Shown here: positions 16,209-24,162 of the stretch, in pieces
Layout of the letters: each line of letters begins with the position of its first letter
How positions within the stretch are numbered: position 1 is the stretch's first letter
Origin: Bacteroidota bacterium
Lineage (GTDB): Bacteria; Bacteroidota; Bacteroidia; Flavobacteriales; Flavobacteriaceae
Length of the DNA stretch: 64,000 nucleotides
Reading direction: 5' to 3'
Assembly (NCBI GenBank): GCA_018267095.1
Contig: JAFDZC010000005.1
Location: forward strand, 124,001 to 188,000
The notes under the pieces: model-generated
Databases searched by the model: none
What the model saw: the letters and a program-made list of their open reading frames with translations, nothing else
Told to the model about the DNA's origin: nothing
Position numbers and translations under genes: made by a program

Positions 16209-16838
16209 ATGAAGTCAATTATAGACAGCCTTAAATGGCGTTATGCAACCAAAAAATTTGACGCTTCGAAAAAAATTTCAGCAGAGAATTTAGCCACCAT
16301 CAAAGAAGCTTTACAACTAAGCGCCTCTTCGTATGGCTTGCAACCGTATCAAATTATTTTTGTCGAAAATCCTGAGCTTAGAGCCCAATTACAACCCGCT
16401 GCTTGGGGACAATCGCAAATTGTAGACGCATCACACTTGGTGGTGTTTGCAAACCAACTCAACGTAGGTGCTGAGCACATAGATGCTTATTTTGAAAACA
16501 TGACCAAAACCAGAGGAATCGCTTTGGCTGATGTACAAGGTTACAGCGATTTTATGAAATCTAAAATCACCCCGCTACCAGAAGAAACGCGCAATAACTG
16601 GACATCAAAACAAACCTACATCGCGATGGGTAAACTCTTGACAGTAGCAGCTTCACTTGAAATCGACGCGACGCCGATGGAAGGCTTTGAACCGGCTGAA
16701 TTCAACAGAATTCTCGGGCTTACTGAACGCGGATTGAACGCCTCGGTGGTTGCGCTCGGATATCGCCACGCAGAGGATGCAACACAACACTATCCAAAAG
16801 TAAGAAAATCAGCAGAAGAACTTTTTGTAACACTTTAA
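16209..16838 (+). CDS. NAD(P)H-dependent nitroreductase-family oxidoreductase
   Basis: 209 residues of the FMN-binding nitroreductase fold. It begins IIDSLKWRYATKKFDASKKIS, where the RYATKKFD segment contacts FMN phosphate, and continues with ALQLSASSYGLQPYQIIFVENPEL. The C-terminal part contains MEGFEPAEFNRILGL and ALGYRHAEDATQHYPKVRKS, as in NfsB-like NAD(P)H oxidoreductases. These enzymes reduce quinones, nitroaromatics or dihydropteridines. It starts 11 bases after the marR stop codon and is followed 25 bases later by a YceI gene, which makes it the second gene of a likely MarR-controlled operon. Confidence 0.85.
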   Translation: MKSIIDSLKWRYATKKFDASKKISAENLATIKEALQLSASSYGLQPYQIIFVENPELRAQLQPAAWGQSQIVDASHLVVFANQLNVGAEHIDAYFENMTKTRGIALADVQGYSDFMKSKITPLPEETRNNWTSKQTYIAMGKLLTVAASLEIDATPMEGFEPAEFNRILGLTERGLNASVVALGYRHAEDATQHYPKVRKSAEELFVTL

Positions 16839-16863
16839 TATTAATCCTTAACAATTTAACACC

Positions 16864-17430
16864 ATGAAAAATTTAAAAAAATTAGCCTTATTGGCTTTCG
16901 TAGCGGTAAGCACAGTAGCTGTTTCTGCTCAAACTAAAAAAATCGATGCGGCCAAAAGTGATATCCACTGGGTAGGTAAAAAAGTAACCGGTCAACACGA
17001 GGGAACGGTGAACTTTAAAGACGGAAGCTTAGTGTTTAAAGGTGCCGATGTAAAAGGCGGAAAATTCACTGTTGATATGAACTCAATGACCGCAACTGAT
17101 TTGAGCGGTGAATACCAAGGAAAACTCAATGGGCACTTGAAATCAGACGATTTCTTCGGAACTGAAAAATTCCCAACTTCAACTTTGGCTTTCAAAAAAG
17201 TAGCTAAAAAATCAGCGGGTGTTTACACGGTAACAGCAGATTTGACCATCAAAGGAAAAACCAATCCGGTAACTTTTGATTTGACTGTAAAAGGAAACAC
17301 CGCTTCGGCTAAATTGGTAGTTGACAGAACTAAATACGATATCAAATACGGTTCAGGAAGCTTCTTTGACAACTTAGGCGACAAAGCGATCTACGATAAT
17401 TTTGATTTAACAGTGAATCTTGTATTCTAA
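16864..17430 (+). CDS. YceI family periplasmic lipocalin-like protein (first of two)
   Basis: 188 residues. The signal peptide covers residues 1-22 and ends VSAQ. The mature part is the YceI beta barrel, with landmarks SDIHWVGKKVTGQHEGTVNF, FTVDMNSMTATDL, HLKSDDFFGTEKFPTSTLAF, TADLTIKGKTNPVTFDL and DRTKYDIKYGSGSFF. The family binds polyisoprenoid or long amphiphilic molecules in the periplasm, and E. coli YceI responds to base stress. It is likely the last gene of the marR operon, because a good terminator follows. A closely related paralogue lies downstream. Confidence 0.87.
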   Translation: MKNLKKLALLAFVAVSTVAVSAQTKKIDAAKSDIHWVGKKVTGQHEGTVNFKDGSLVFKGADVKGGKFTVDMNSMTATDLSGEYQGKLNGHLKSDDFFGTEKFPTSTLAFKKVAKKSAGVYTVTADLTIKGKTNPVTFDLTVKGNTASAKLVVDRTKYDIKYGSGSFFDNLGDKAIYDNFDLTVNLVF

Positions 17431-17453
17431 TCAGGATAAATTGCTAAGGAAAG

Positions 17454-17482
17454 AACCTTGACCTCACCGTCAAGGTTTTTTT
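17454..17482 (+). terminator. Intrinsic terminator after the first yceI gene
   Basis: AACCTTGAC pairs perfectly with GTCAAGGTT around a 6-nt loop and runs into seven T residues. It separates the two YceI paralogues into different transcripts. Confidence 0.85.
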
Positions 17483-17513
17483 GTTTATAAACAGTTCATT
17501 TTCATTTGTTTTG

Positions 17514-17521
17514 TACATTTG
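17514..17521 (+). promoter_or_regulatory. TANNTTTG -7 element before the second yceI gene
   Basis: TACATTTG lies 26 bases before the ATG at 17548 and after the terminator of the first yceI gene. This suggests the second paralogue has its own promoter. Unlike the marR promoter, no palindromic operator flanks it. Confidence 0.5.
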
Positions 17522-17547
17522 AGTAGAAACTTAAACAATCAACGGTC

Positions 17548-18105
17548 ATGAAAAATATTGCGCTACTTCTGCTTCTCATCTTCGGATTACAAACTTCATT
17601 GGGTCAATCCAAAAAAATCAATATCCAAAAAAGTTCGCTTACTTGGACCGGCAAAAAAGTCACCGGTGAACATCAAGGTTCGCTTCGGTTCAAAGATGGA
17701 AATTTAGTTTTCAAGAACAAGAAGTTAGCCGGTGGAAATTTTGTAGTAGATATGGCTTCGCTCAACAACACGGATCAAACCGGATCGGACAAAGCCAAAT
17801 TAGAAGGTCATTTAAAGTCTGCTGATTTCTTCTATACCGAAGGTTTTCCTACGGCGCAAATGAAATTCAAAAATATATCTTCTAAAGGCAAAGGTTTGTA
17901 CAAAATTATTGCCGATTTAACCATCAAAGGAAAAACAAATCCGGTGACTTTTGACTTAAATCTAAAAGCAAAATCAGCCACGGCGCACTTGGTCATTGAC
18001 CGAACCAAATACGGAATTCAGTACGGTTCAGGAAGCTTTTTTGAAGATTTGGGCGACCGAACTATTTACGACGAATTTGATTTAGACGTAGCGCTGATTT
18101 TTTAA
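17548..18105 (+). CDS. YceI family periplasmic lipocalin-like protein (second of two)
   Basis: 185 residues with a signal peptide of about 19 residues (MKNIALLLLLIFGLQTSLG). It aligns along its whole length with the preceding YceI protein, sharing LTWTGKKVTGEHQGSLRF, DLTIKGKTNPVTFDLN and DRTKYGIQYGSGSFF, so the two arose by tandem duplication. The predicted role is again binding of an isoprenoid-like lipid in the periplasm. The coding sequences have diverged and this copy lies behind a terminator and its own -7 element, so expression may differ. A weak inverted repeat (AATATTG/CAATATT) follows the stop at about 18104-18127. Confidence 0.87.
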   Translation: MKNIALLLLLIFGLQTSLGQSKKINIQKSSLTWTGKKVTGEHQGSLRFKDGNLVFKNKKLAGGNFVVDMASLNNTDQTGSDKAKLEGHLKSADFFYTEGFPTAQMKFKNISSKGKGLYKIIADLTIKGKTNPVTFDLNLKAKSATAHLVIDRTKYGIQYGSGSFFEDLGDRTIYDEFDLDVALIF

Positions 18106-18155
18106 TATTGTTGTTCTAAGCAATATTTAGGATATTTGGCGGGCAAAATTTACCC

Positions 18156-18722
18156 ATGAAAAAAGTAGCCGTCATTGACAATTACGACAGTTTCACCTAC
18201 AACTTGGTGCATTATCTCGAAGATTTAAATGCCTCGGTGACGGTTTTTCGCAATGACGAATTCGAGCTCGATGAACTGCAAACTTTTGATAAAATAGTGC
18301 TTTCACCCGGCCCGGGATTGCCTGCTCAAGCCGGAAATTTACTTCAAGTCATTCAAAAATATGCTGCCCAAAAAAGCATCCTCGGAGTTTGTTTGGGCAT
18401 GCAAGCCATTGCAGAAGTTTATGGTGGTGAACTCATGAATTTAGCTCAAGTACAACACGGAGTATCGACTGAGATTGAGGTAAACACTGAAGAAAAAATC
18501 TACCGCGGATTACCGCAAAAAATTCAAATCGGGCGCTATCATTCTTGGGTGGTGAGTCAAAATAATTTCCCGAATGAACTCATCATTACCGCGCAAGATG
18601 AATTGCAAAACATTATGTCGCTCAGACATCAATCGCTTGATATCACCGGAGTTCAGTATCATCCCGAAAGTGTCCTTAGCCCGCATGGCAAACAAATTTT
18701 AGCCAACTGGCTCAGCGATTAG
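18156..18722 (+). CDS. pabA: Glutamine amidotransferase subunit of aminodeoxychorismate or anthranilate synthase
   Basis: 188 residues of class I glutamine amidotransferase. The catalytic triad is present: Cys79 in GVCLGMQA, His169 and Glu171 in YHPES. The N-terminus VAVIDNYDSFTYNLVHYL and the oxyanion strand LSPGPGLPAQAG are typical of TrpG/PabA. The protein hydrolyses glutamine and channels ammonia to a chorismate-using partner. A matching component I is encoded far away at 37057-38343, while no trp genes are nearby. The folate role (PabA) is therefore slightly favoured over tryptophan, and one subunit may serve both. It stands alone between a yceI gene and the efflux cluster. Confidence 0.82.
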   Translation: MKKVAVIDNYDSFTYNLVHYLEDLNASVTVFRNDEFELDELQTFDKIVLSPGPGLPAQAGNLLQVIQKYAAQKSILGVCLGMQAIAEVYGGELMNLAQVQHGVSTEIEVNTEEKIYRGLPQKIQIGRYHSWVVSQNNFPNELIITAQDELQNIMSLRHQSLDITGVQYHPESVLSPHGKQILANWLSD

Positions 18723-18768
18723 CTTTTTAAAACCAAAGTCGGCTGTTAATTAATCGTTAAATAAAATA

Positions 18769-18801
18769 TTAAACAAACGTTTAATTTAAACACTTGTTTA
18801 A
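18769..18801 (+). promoter_or_regulatory. Twin TTAAAC-N4-GTTTAA operators before the tetR-like gene
   Basis: TTAAACAAACGTTTAA at 18769-18784 and TTAAACACTTGTTTAA at 18786-18801 share the form TTAAAC-N4-GTTTAA and are 17 bp apart centre to centre. The second overlaps the -7 element at 18799-18806. This layout fits autorepression by the TetR protein encoded next, probably with two dimers bound. Confidence 0.72.
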
Positions 18802-18806
18802 TTTTG
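18799..18806 (+). promoter_or_regulatory. TANNTTTG -7 element of the efflux operon
   Basis: TAATTTTG lies 22 bases before the ATG at 18829 and overlaps the right-hand operator. A repressor bound there would block polymerase directly. Confidence 0.55.
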
Positions 18807-18828
18807 TTCGCGATTTTAAACTTCAACC

Positions 18829-19461
18829 ATGAATAGTTTAACCGACTTAAACGAAAAGCAAACCAAAATTTTATTAGTCGCTGAAAAACTCTTTGCCGAA
18901 AAAGGTTTTGACGGAACTTCGATTCGCAACATCGCTCAAGAAGCGCAAATCAACATTGCGATGGTTTCGTATTATTTCGGATCAAAAGAAAAAATGCTCG
19001 AAAGTTTGATTTTGCATCGGATTGAAGACATCAAAATGCAGGTTGAAAATCTATCTCGAGCGCATATTTCGCCGGTAGAAAAAATCAACCGCTTTGTAGA
19101 ATTGTACATTCAAACCATCAACAAACACAAATGTTTTTACCAGATTTTGTTGTTTGAGCAATCGTCCAAGAAAAGAGAAATTGACTTTCAGTCGTTTTCA
19201 GAAGTCAAAAAAGCCAACTTAGAAATCTTCAAAAAAATAATCGCCGAAGGACAAGAACAAGGCGTTTTCAAACAAAACGTCAATGTGGCCTTAATTCCAT
19301 CGACCATCATCGGAACCTTAGTTCATTTCAGAATGAGTCGTCCGCACTATGAACATGTTTTGGATTTGCACACTGAAGAAGCCTACGAAAACTACATCAA
19401 AACCGAACTCACACAACACGTAAAACAAACCATACAATCACTGCTTAAATATGAAAATTAA
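18829..19461 (+). CDS. TetR/AcrR-family transcriptional regulator
   Basis: 210 residues. The N-terminal helix-turn-helix is canonical, with LFAEKGFDGTSIRNIAQEAQINIAMVSYYFGSKEKMLESLI at about residues 22-62. The C-terminal ligand domain is helical and unassigned. The gene heads an efflux operon: its stop codon lies 11 bases inside the TolC gene (start 19451), and the HlyD and DHA2 genes follow. Twin palindromes over the promoter make local autoregulation likely, with release by a compound exported by the pump. The ligand cannot be inferred. Confidence 0.88.
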   Translation: MNSLTDLNEKQTKILLVAEKLFAEKGFDGTSIRNIAQEAQINIAMVSYYFGSKEKMLESLILHRIEDIKMQVENLSRAHISPVEKINRFVELYIQTINKHKCFYQILLFEQSSKKREIDFQSFSEVKKANLEIFKKIIAEGQEQGVFKQNVNVALIPSTIIGTLVHFRMSRPHYEHVLDLHTEEAYENYIKTELTQHVKQTIQSLLKYEN

Positions 19462-20788
19462 ATCAATCTTCTGGAGCTTGCTTTTTTTGCTCGGAAGCAT
19501 GGCTTTGCAGGCGCAGCAAAAAACGACTCTTCCCATTAAAGAAGCGGTGCAAATGGCGCTCGAAAAAAGCCATGAAGCCGCGCTGGCCAATGCCCGAGTC
19601 AGCACCAAAAAGTATCAATATGAAAGCGTCAAAAACAATCGCTATCCCGATGGAAAATTATCCGGTCAATACATGCGCTTAACCGATGCTGACGTAACCA
19701 TCAAAACCACTGCTTCTTCAAACAATTCATCAAATTCCGGAGCCAGCAAGCCAGTGAATCAACTTATGCTCGCACAAGCGAATGTCAGTATGCCGATTTT
19801 CTCTGGTTTTAAACTTCAGAACAGTATTGATGCCGCACAAAATTTGTATTTAGCCGAAAACGCCATGGCAAAAGGCTCAAACGAAAATACTGCCATGAGT
19901 GTGATTCGCCATTATGCCGCCATTTACAACAAGCAACAAACCGTTGATCTTTTAGAAGAAAGTCTTAAAAGCAATCAGCAGCGGGTTCAAGATTTTACCG
20001 CCATGGAACAAAACGGACTTTTAGCACGAAACGACTTACTGAAAAGCCAATTGCAAGTTTCAAAAGTACAACTCAGTTTAGACCAAGCGCAAAAAGATCT
20101 TAAAATGCTGCGTTTTGAATTAGCTCAGTTGCTTCAGTTGGATCCGGCAACCGAGATCTATGTGAGTCCGGAAAATATTGATCCAAAACTGTTTACTTAT
20201 TTACCCAAACCCGCCAACGAAGCTTTGAATTTGCGTTCTGATTTAACAGCCTTGGATTTTGAGAAAAAAGCAGGAACGTCCAATGTAAAAGTAGCTCGAA
20301 GTGCTTATTATCCGTCGTTGTTGCTCAGCGGAGGCTATATTTATCTCGATTTGCAAAATGCCATTCGCGTTGAAAATGCCATGAATTTCGGCTTGGGTTT
20401 ATCGTATAATTTGAGCTCATTGTTTAAAAACGGAACCGAGGTAAAAGCAGCCAAAAGCAAGCTCGCTGAAATTGAAAAACAGCAAGCCCAACTCAGTGAT
20501 GAAATCAAAACCGAAATTAAAAATGCACAAGAAAACTACGAACTAGCGCAAAAACAAGATCGCGTTTATGCCGAATCAGTAACACAAGCCACAGAAAATT
20601 ACCGCATCGTTAAAGACAAATACGACAACGGATTGGCCAACACCAATGATTTGCTCGAAGCCGATGTAGATCAACTCTCGGCCAAAATCAATCTGGCCAA
20701 CGCCAAAGCCAATGTAGCGCTCAAATACTACGAATGGTTACACAGCACCGGACAATTACTCGAAACTTTTCAGGATACTCAAAAATAA
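19451..20788 (+). CDS. TolC-family outer membrane efflux channel
   Basis: 445 residues. A signal peptide ends near residue 23 (SMALQAQQ). The rest has the repeated TolC helical hairpin architecture, with long Gln/Ala/Lys-rich coiled coils, for example LEESLKSNQQRVQDFTAMEQNGLLARNDLLKSQLQVSK at about 175-212 and the matching second half NYRIVKDKYDNGLANTNDLLEADVDQLSAKINLANA near the end. Internal twofold similarity fits a trimeric barrel-tunnel. It overlaps the regulator gene by 11 bases and precedes the membrane-fusion gene by 6 bases, so translational coupling is likely. It provides the outer membrane exit of the tripartite pump. Confidence 0.87.
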   Translation: MKIKSIFWSLLFLLGSMALQAQQKTTLPIKEAVQMALEKSHEAALANARVSTKKYQYESVKNNRYPDGKLSGQYMRLTDADVTIKTTASSNNSSNSGASKPVNQLMLAQANVSMPIFSGFKLQNSIDAAQNLYLAENAMAKGSNENTAMSVIRHYAAIYNKQQTVDLLEESLKSNQQRVQDFTAMEQNGLLARNDLLKSQLQVSKVQLSLDQAQKDLKMLRFELAQLLQLDPATEIYVSPENIDPKLFTYLPKPANEALNLRSDLTALDFEKKAGTSNVKVARSAYYPSLLLSGGYIYLDLQNAIRVENAMNFGLGLSYNLSSLFKNGTEVKAAKSKLAEIEKQQAQLSDEIKTEIKNAQENYELAQKQDRVYAESVTQATENYRIVKDKYDNGLANTNDLLEADVDQLSAKINLANAKANVALKYYEWLHSTGQLLETFQDTQK

Positions 20789-20794
20789 AACCGC

Positions 20795-21874
20795 ATGGAA
20801 ACTAAAAAAACCAACAAAAAATTCATCTTCATTTTCGCAGCCTTGATTTTGGTGGGCGGCAGCTACGGAGTTTATAAATATCTGCATTCATTGGCGCATG
20901 AAACCACCGATGATGCGCAAATTGAACGAAACATGAATCCGATTATTCCTAGGGTTTCGGGCTATGTTTCAAAAGTTTATGTTCACGACAATGACCTCGT
21001 AAAAAAAGGTGACACTTTATTTACGATTGACGATAAAGATTATTGGGTTAAATTAGAAGATGCCAAAGCAGCGCTGATAGCGGCCGAGGGTAGTTATGAA
21101 GCTGCCAAAGCCGATATCGGCAGTGCTGTGGCGAATGTTGCGGCTTCTGAAGCCAACGTGCAATCAGCCGGCGGAAACATTGAAACCGCCAAAATCAGAC
21201 TCGGTCGCGCGACCAATGACTTTGATCGCTACAGCAATTTGTACAAAAACCACTCGATTACCAAACAACAATACGAACAAGCCTTGGCAGCCAAACAAGA
21301 AGCCGAAAGCCAACTCAGAATTTTACAACAACAACAAAGAGCCAGTGCTTATCAAAAATCGGTGATTGTGGCCAAATCAAAAGTAAGCGACAAACAAACC
21401 GAAGTGGCAGCTGCGAACATTGCACGTGCCAAAGCGGCTTTGCAAGCGGCAGAGCTTAATTTGGGTTATACTGTGGTGACCGCAGCTTGCGATGGTCAAG
21501 TGTCCAAAATCAACATTCAGCCGGGGCAATTTATTCAGCCGGGACAATCGTTGTTTTATATCATCAACAGTCAGCAAGCTTGGGTGGTAGCGAATTTTAA
21601 AGAAACACAACTCAGCAAAATGGTCGTGGGACAAAAAGTGAGTTTAAAAGTAGACGCTTATCCGGACACCGAATTTGAAGGCCAAGTAGTTTCGTTCTCA
21701 CCGGCCACAGGTTCAAAATTCTCGTTGTTGCCACCGGACAATGCGACCGGAAATTTTGTAAAAACCATTCAACGATTGCCGGTCAAAATCAGTATTGACG
21801 CGAGCAAAGAAGCCGAGAAAGTCAAAAACTTGCGTCCGGGGATGAACGTTGAAGTAGACGTACATGTTCAGTAA
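20795..21874 (+). CDS. HlyD/EmrA-family membrane fusion protein
   Basis: 359 residues. One N-terminal membrane segment (residues ~10-27, FIFIFAALILVGGSYGVYKY) anchors it in the inner membrane. The split biotinyl-lipoyl domain follows (IIPRVSGYVSKVYVHDNDLVKKGDTLFTIDD and, after the hairpin, YTVVTAACDGQVSKINIQPGQFIQPGQSLFYI), flanking an alpha-helical hairpin rich in Ala/Glu/Gln at about 90-210. The C-terminal beta-barrel ends LRPGMNVEVDVHV. EmrA-like proteins join a DHA2 transporter to TolC. The DHA2 gene is next, but 245 bases of repeat DNA separate them, which is unusual for this operon type. Confidence 0.88.
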   Translation: METKKTNKKFIFIFAALILVGGSYGVYKYLHSLAHETTDDAQIERNMNPIIPRVSGYVSKVYVHDNDLVKKGDTLFTIDDKDYWVKLEDAKAALIAAEGSYEAAKADIGSAVANVAASEANVQSAGGNIETAKIRLGRATNDFDRYSNLYKNHSITKQQYEQALAAKQEAESQLRILQQQQRASAYQKSVIVAKSKVSDKQTEVAAANIARAKAALQAAELNLGYTVVTAACDGQVSKINIQPGQFIQPGQSLFYIINSQQAWVVANFKETQLSKMVVGQKVSLKVDAYPDTEFEGQVVSFSPATGSKFSLLPPDNATGNFVKTIQRLPVKISIDASKEAEKVKNLRPGMNVEVDVHVQ

Positions 21875-21929
21875 AGTTTCAGTTGAGATAAAAGTTTATT
21901 GAACCCACCACTGCCCTAGCCCTTTGATA

Positions 21930-21969
21930 TTAAGAGGAGGAAGTCCAGTGGACTTCAGGTATTTTTAAA
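21930..21969 (+). repeat. Dispersed palindromic element R3, copy 1
   Basis: A 40-bp segment that matches the reverse strand of 51924-51963 at 37 of 40 positions. Its core at 21940-21956, GAAGTCCAGTGGACTTC, is a perfect inverted repeat with 8-bp arms around one base. It lies in the gap between the membrane-fusion and DHA2 genes. Confidence 0.75.
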
Positions 21970-22011
21970 ATGTTAATTTAAAAACAAAAAGTATCATTTT
22001 AGATTCAGTTT

Positions 22012-22083
22012 AGCCCTGATGGCAGCGGCATCCTTTTGTTCTGGGGTTCAGAACAAAAGATACAGCGAACAGCAGGAATAGCT
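22012..22083 (+). repeat. 72-bp hairpin repeat R2, copy 1
   Basis: An exactly 72-bp element shared with 55879-55950. The core at 22033-22059 is an 11-bp perfect stem (CTTTTGTTCTG/CAGAACAAAAG) with loop GGGTT. The outer ends AGC-CCTG and CAGG-AATA-GCT can also pair. It ends 36 bases before the DHA2 transporter start. Confidence 0.8.
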
Positions 22084-22119
22084 TCAAAAAAATAAAAAAA
22101 CAACCCACAATATTGCTTT

Positions 22120-23694
22120 ATGATTCAGGCCGACGATTTGGTAGAATACGGTTTTAGACGCGTGATTATTACGATTACCGCGGTTTTGTGCGCACTTTTG
22201 GAAATTGTCGATACGACGATTGTGAACGTGGCGCTCACCGACATGCGCGGAAGTCTGGGCGCAACGCTCAACGATGTGGCTTGGGTGATTACGGCTTATG
22301 CGATTGCCAATGTGATTGTGATTCCGATGACCAGCTGGCTTTCGCAACAATTCGGGCGCCGAAATTACTTTGCAGTTTCGATTGTGATTTTTACGGTTTC
22401 GTCGTTTTTGTGCGGAAACGCCAACAATATTTGGGAACTCGTGTTCTTTAGGTTTATTCAAGGTTTGGGCGGCGGTGCGCTTTTGGTGACGGCTCAGACC
22501 ATTATTACCGAGAGTTATCCAGCGGCCAAACGCGGGATGGCACAAGCGATTTACGGCATGGGCGTGATTGTTGGGCCTACTTTGGGTCCGCCGTTGGGTG
22601 GCTATTTGGTGGACAATTTTTCGTGGCCGTATATTTTTTACATCAACATTCCGCTGGGCATTATTGCTACTTTCTTGACGCTGACCTTTGTGCGCAGCCC
22701 TAAATACGGCGAAAAGCTCAAAGCCAATCAGGTAGATTGGTGGGGCATTGTCTTTTTGGCGGCCTTTATTGGTTCGTTGCAATTTGTACTCGAACACGGC
22801 CAACAAGACGATTGGTTCAACGATACAACGATTGTAACCTTGAGCATTGTGAGTGTATTGGGATTGCTCGCATTTATTTGGCGAGAGCTTACTTATCAGC
22901 ATCCGATTGTGAACCTCAAAGTTTTGGCCGATGGCAATTTGCGCGTAGGCACTTTGATGTGTTTTATTTTAGGATTTGGCTTGTATGGTTCGACTTTGGT
23001 GATTCCGATTTACACGCAGCAAATTTTGGGTTGGACGGCTACTGACGCCGGATTACTGCTGATACCCGGTTCAATCACCACCGCTTTTATGATGCCGATT
23101 ATTGGCAATATGATTCAAAAAGGCGTTCCGCAACCGTACTTGGTGGCATTGGGCTTTTTTATTTTCTTTTTCTTCACGCTGTGGATGCACAACAATATGA
23201 CGCCCGACACCGGAAGTGAACATTTGTTTTGGGCACTGATTCTGCGCGGTATTGGTTTGGGCTTGTTGTTTGTGCCGATTACAACCATGGCGCTTTCGAC
23301 CTTAAAAGGAAAAAGCATTGGCGAGGGCGCGGCGTTTACCGGAATGATGCGTCAATTGGGCGGCTCATTCGGTATTGCCATCATTACAACCTACATCACA
23401 AGATTCTCGCAAGAGCACCGGGTGAATTTGGTGGCTAAATTAGATGTCACCAAGTTTGAAGTGCAACAGCGCGTGACCCAATTGCAGCAAAGTTTTATGG
23501 CCAAAGGTTTTAGTGCCAATGAAGCGCTGAACAAAGCTTATCAAGTGTTGGATTATTCAGTGATGAAACAAAGCACAGTTCAATCGTATATGGATGTGTT
23601 TATTTACTTAGGCATTTTGTTTTTGTGCTGTATTCCGGTGATTTTGTTCATTAAAAAAGGTAAGAAAGTCGATATGAGCGAGGCGATGCATTAA
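22120..23694 (+). CDS. DHA2-family (EmrB/QacA) drug:proton antiporter
   Basis: 524 residues with about 14 predicted membrane segments. Family motifs are present: LLEIVDTTIVNVAL near residues 28-41 (motif D1), a motif A-like stretch SWLSQQFGRRNYF after segment 2, and GMGVIVGPTLGPPLGGYLVD (motif C-like). EmrB relatives export hydrophobic toxicants in exchange for protons. With the TolC and HlyD homologues just upstream, and TetR control, a tripartite drug efflux pump is inferred. The acidic residue of TM1 (Asp in EIVDTT) is present. The gene begins after two dispersed repeats, so part of its expression may depend on read-through. Confidence 0.88.
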   Translation: MIQADDLVEYGFRRVIITITAVLCALLEIVDTTIVNVALTDMRGSLGATLNDVAWVITAYAIANVIVIPMTSWLSQQFGRRNYFAVSIVIFTVSSFLCGNANNIWELVFFRFIQGLGGGALLVTAQTIITESYPAAKRGMAQAIYGMGVIVGPTLGPPLGGYLVDNFSWPYIFYINIPLGIIATFLTLTFVRSPKYGEKLKANQVDWWGIVFLAAFIGSLQFVLEHGQQDDWFNDTTIVTLSIVSVLGLLAFIWRELTYQHPIVNLKVLADGNLRVGTLMCFILGFGLYGSTLVIPIYTQQILGWTATDAGLLLIPGSITTAFMMPIIGNMIQKGVPQPYLVALGFFIFFFFTLWMHNNMTPDTGSEHLFWALILRGIGLGLLFVPITTMALSTLKGKSIGEGAAFTGMMRQLGGSFGIAIITTYITRFSQEHRVNLVAKLDVTKFEVQQRVTQLQQSFMAKGFSANEALNKAYQVLDYSVMKQSTVQSYMDVFIYLGILFLCCIPVILFIKKGKKVDMSEAMH

Positions 23695-23789
23695 ACGCTG
23701 ACTTATTTATCAACAAAAATTCTATAATTATTTAGTTTTAAATATATTTGATTACTAATCAAGCTATTACAAACTAAAAATTAAAAATC

Positions 23790-24134
23790 ATGGGACTGTT
23801 TGGCCACAACCTCAAGAAAATCATTCATGAGTTTAGAATCAAAAGTGAAGACTATTCGAATGATTTAAGCAATGAAATTCAAGAATCATTAGAAGATTTG
23901 AAATCAGAATACGATCAGTACCATGAATCGTTTTCTGAATTGGTTCATTTTACAGCGAATATCAAAAACAAACTTTCACCTGAAGAAGCCGGTAAACTCG
24001 AAAAGTTAATCTTTGGCCTCAGACACATTGATCATTGTGCCAAGAACGGTGTGCATTTAATGCGTGATTTATATCGACAACAACGCAGAACAACGCGAGA
24101 AACTTTACGACTGTACGAAGAGTTTGATACATAA
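23790..24134 (+). CDS. Hypothetical coiled-coil protein
   Basis: 114 residues, no signal peptide, no membrane segment, highly charged. It starts MGLFGHNLKKIIHEFRIKSEDYS and has predicted helical stretches with acidic and basic heptad-like spacing (ESLEDLKSEYDQYHESFSELVHF, DLYRQQRRTTRETLRLYEEFDT). No family is recognised. The previous gene ends 95 bases earlier, so it could be read through from the efflux operon or be independent. A bidirectional terminator directly follows the stop codon. Confidence 0.65.
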   Translation: MGLFGHNLKKIIHEFRIKSEDYSNDLSNEIQESLEDLKSEYDQYHESFSELVHFTANIKNKLSPEEAGKLEKLIFGLRHIDHCAKNGVHLMRDLYRQQRRTTRETLRLYEEFDT

Positions 24135-24161
24135 AAAAAGTCCCTTGCTTGGGACTTTTTT
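24132..24161. terminator. Bidirectional terminator between convergent genes
   Basis: AAGTCCC and GGGACTT pair around TTGCTT, with an A-run on the left and a T-run on the right. It can stop transcription of both the small plus-strand gene and the peptidase gene on the minus strand. Confidence 0.85.
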
Positions 24162-24162
24162 A

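Noticed and set aside
22084-22902. Minus-strand open frame across the DHA2 gene
   Set aside because: It lies antisense to a clear transporter, lacks signal or domain features and is low-complexity; a shadow.
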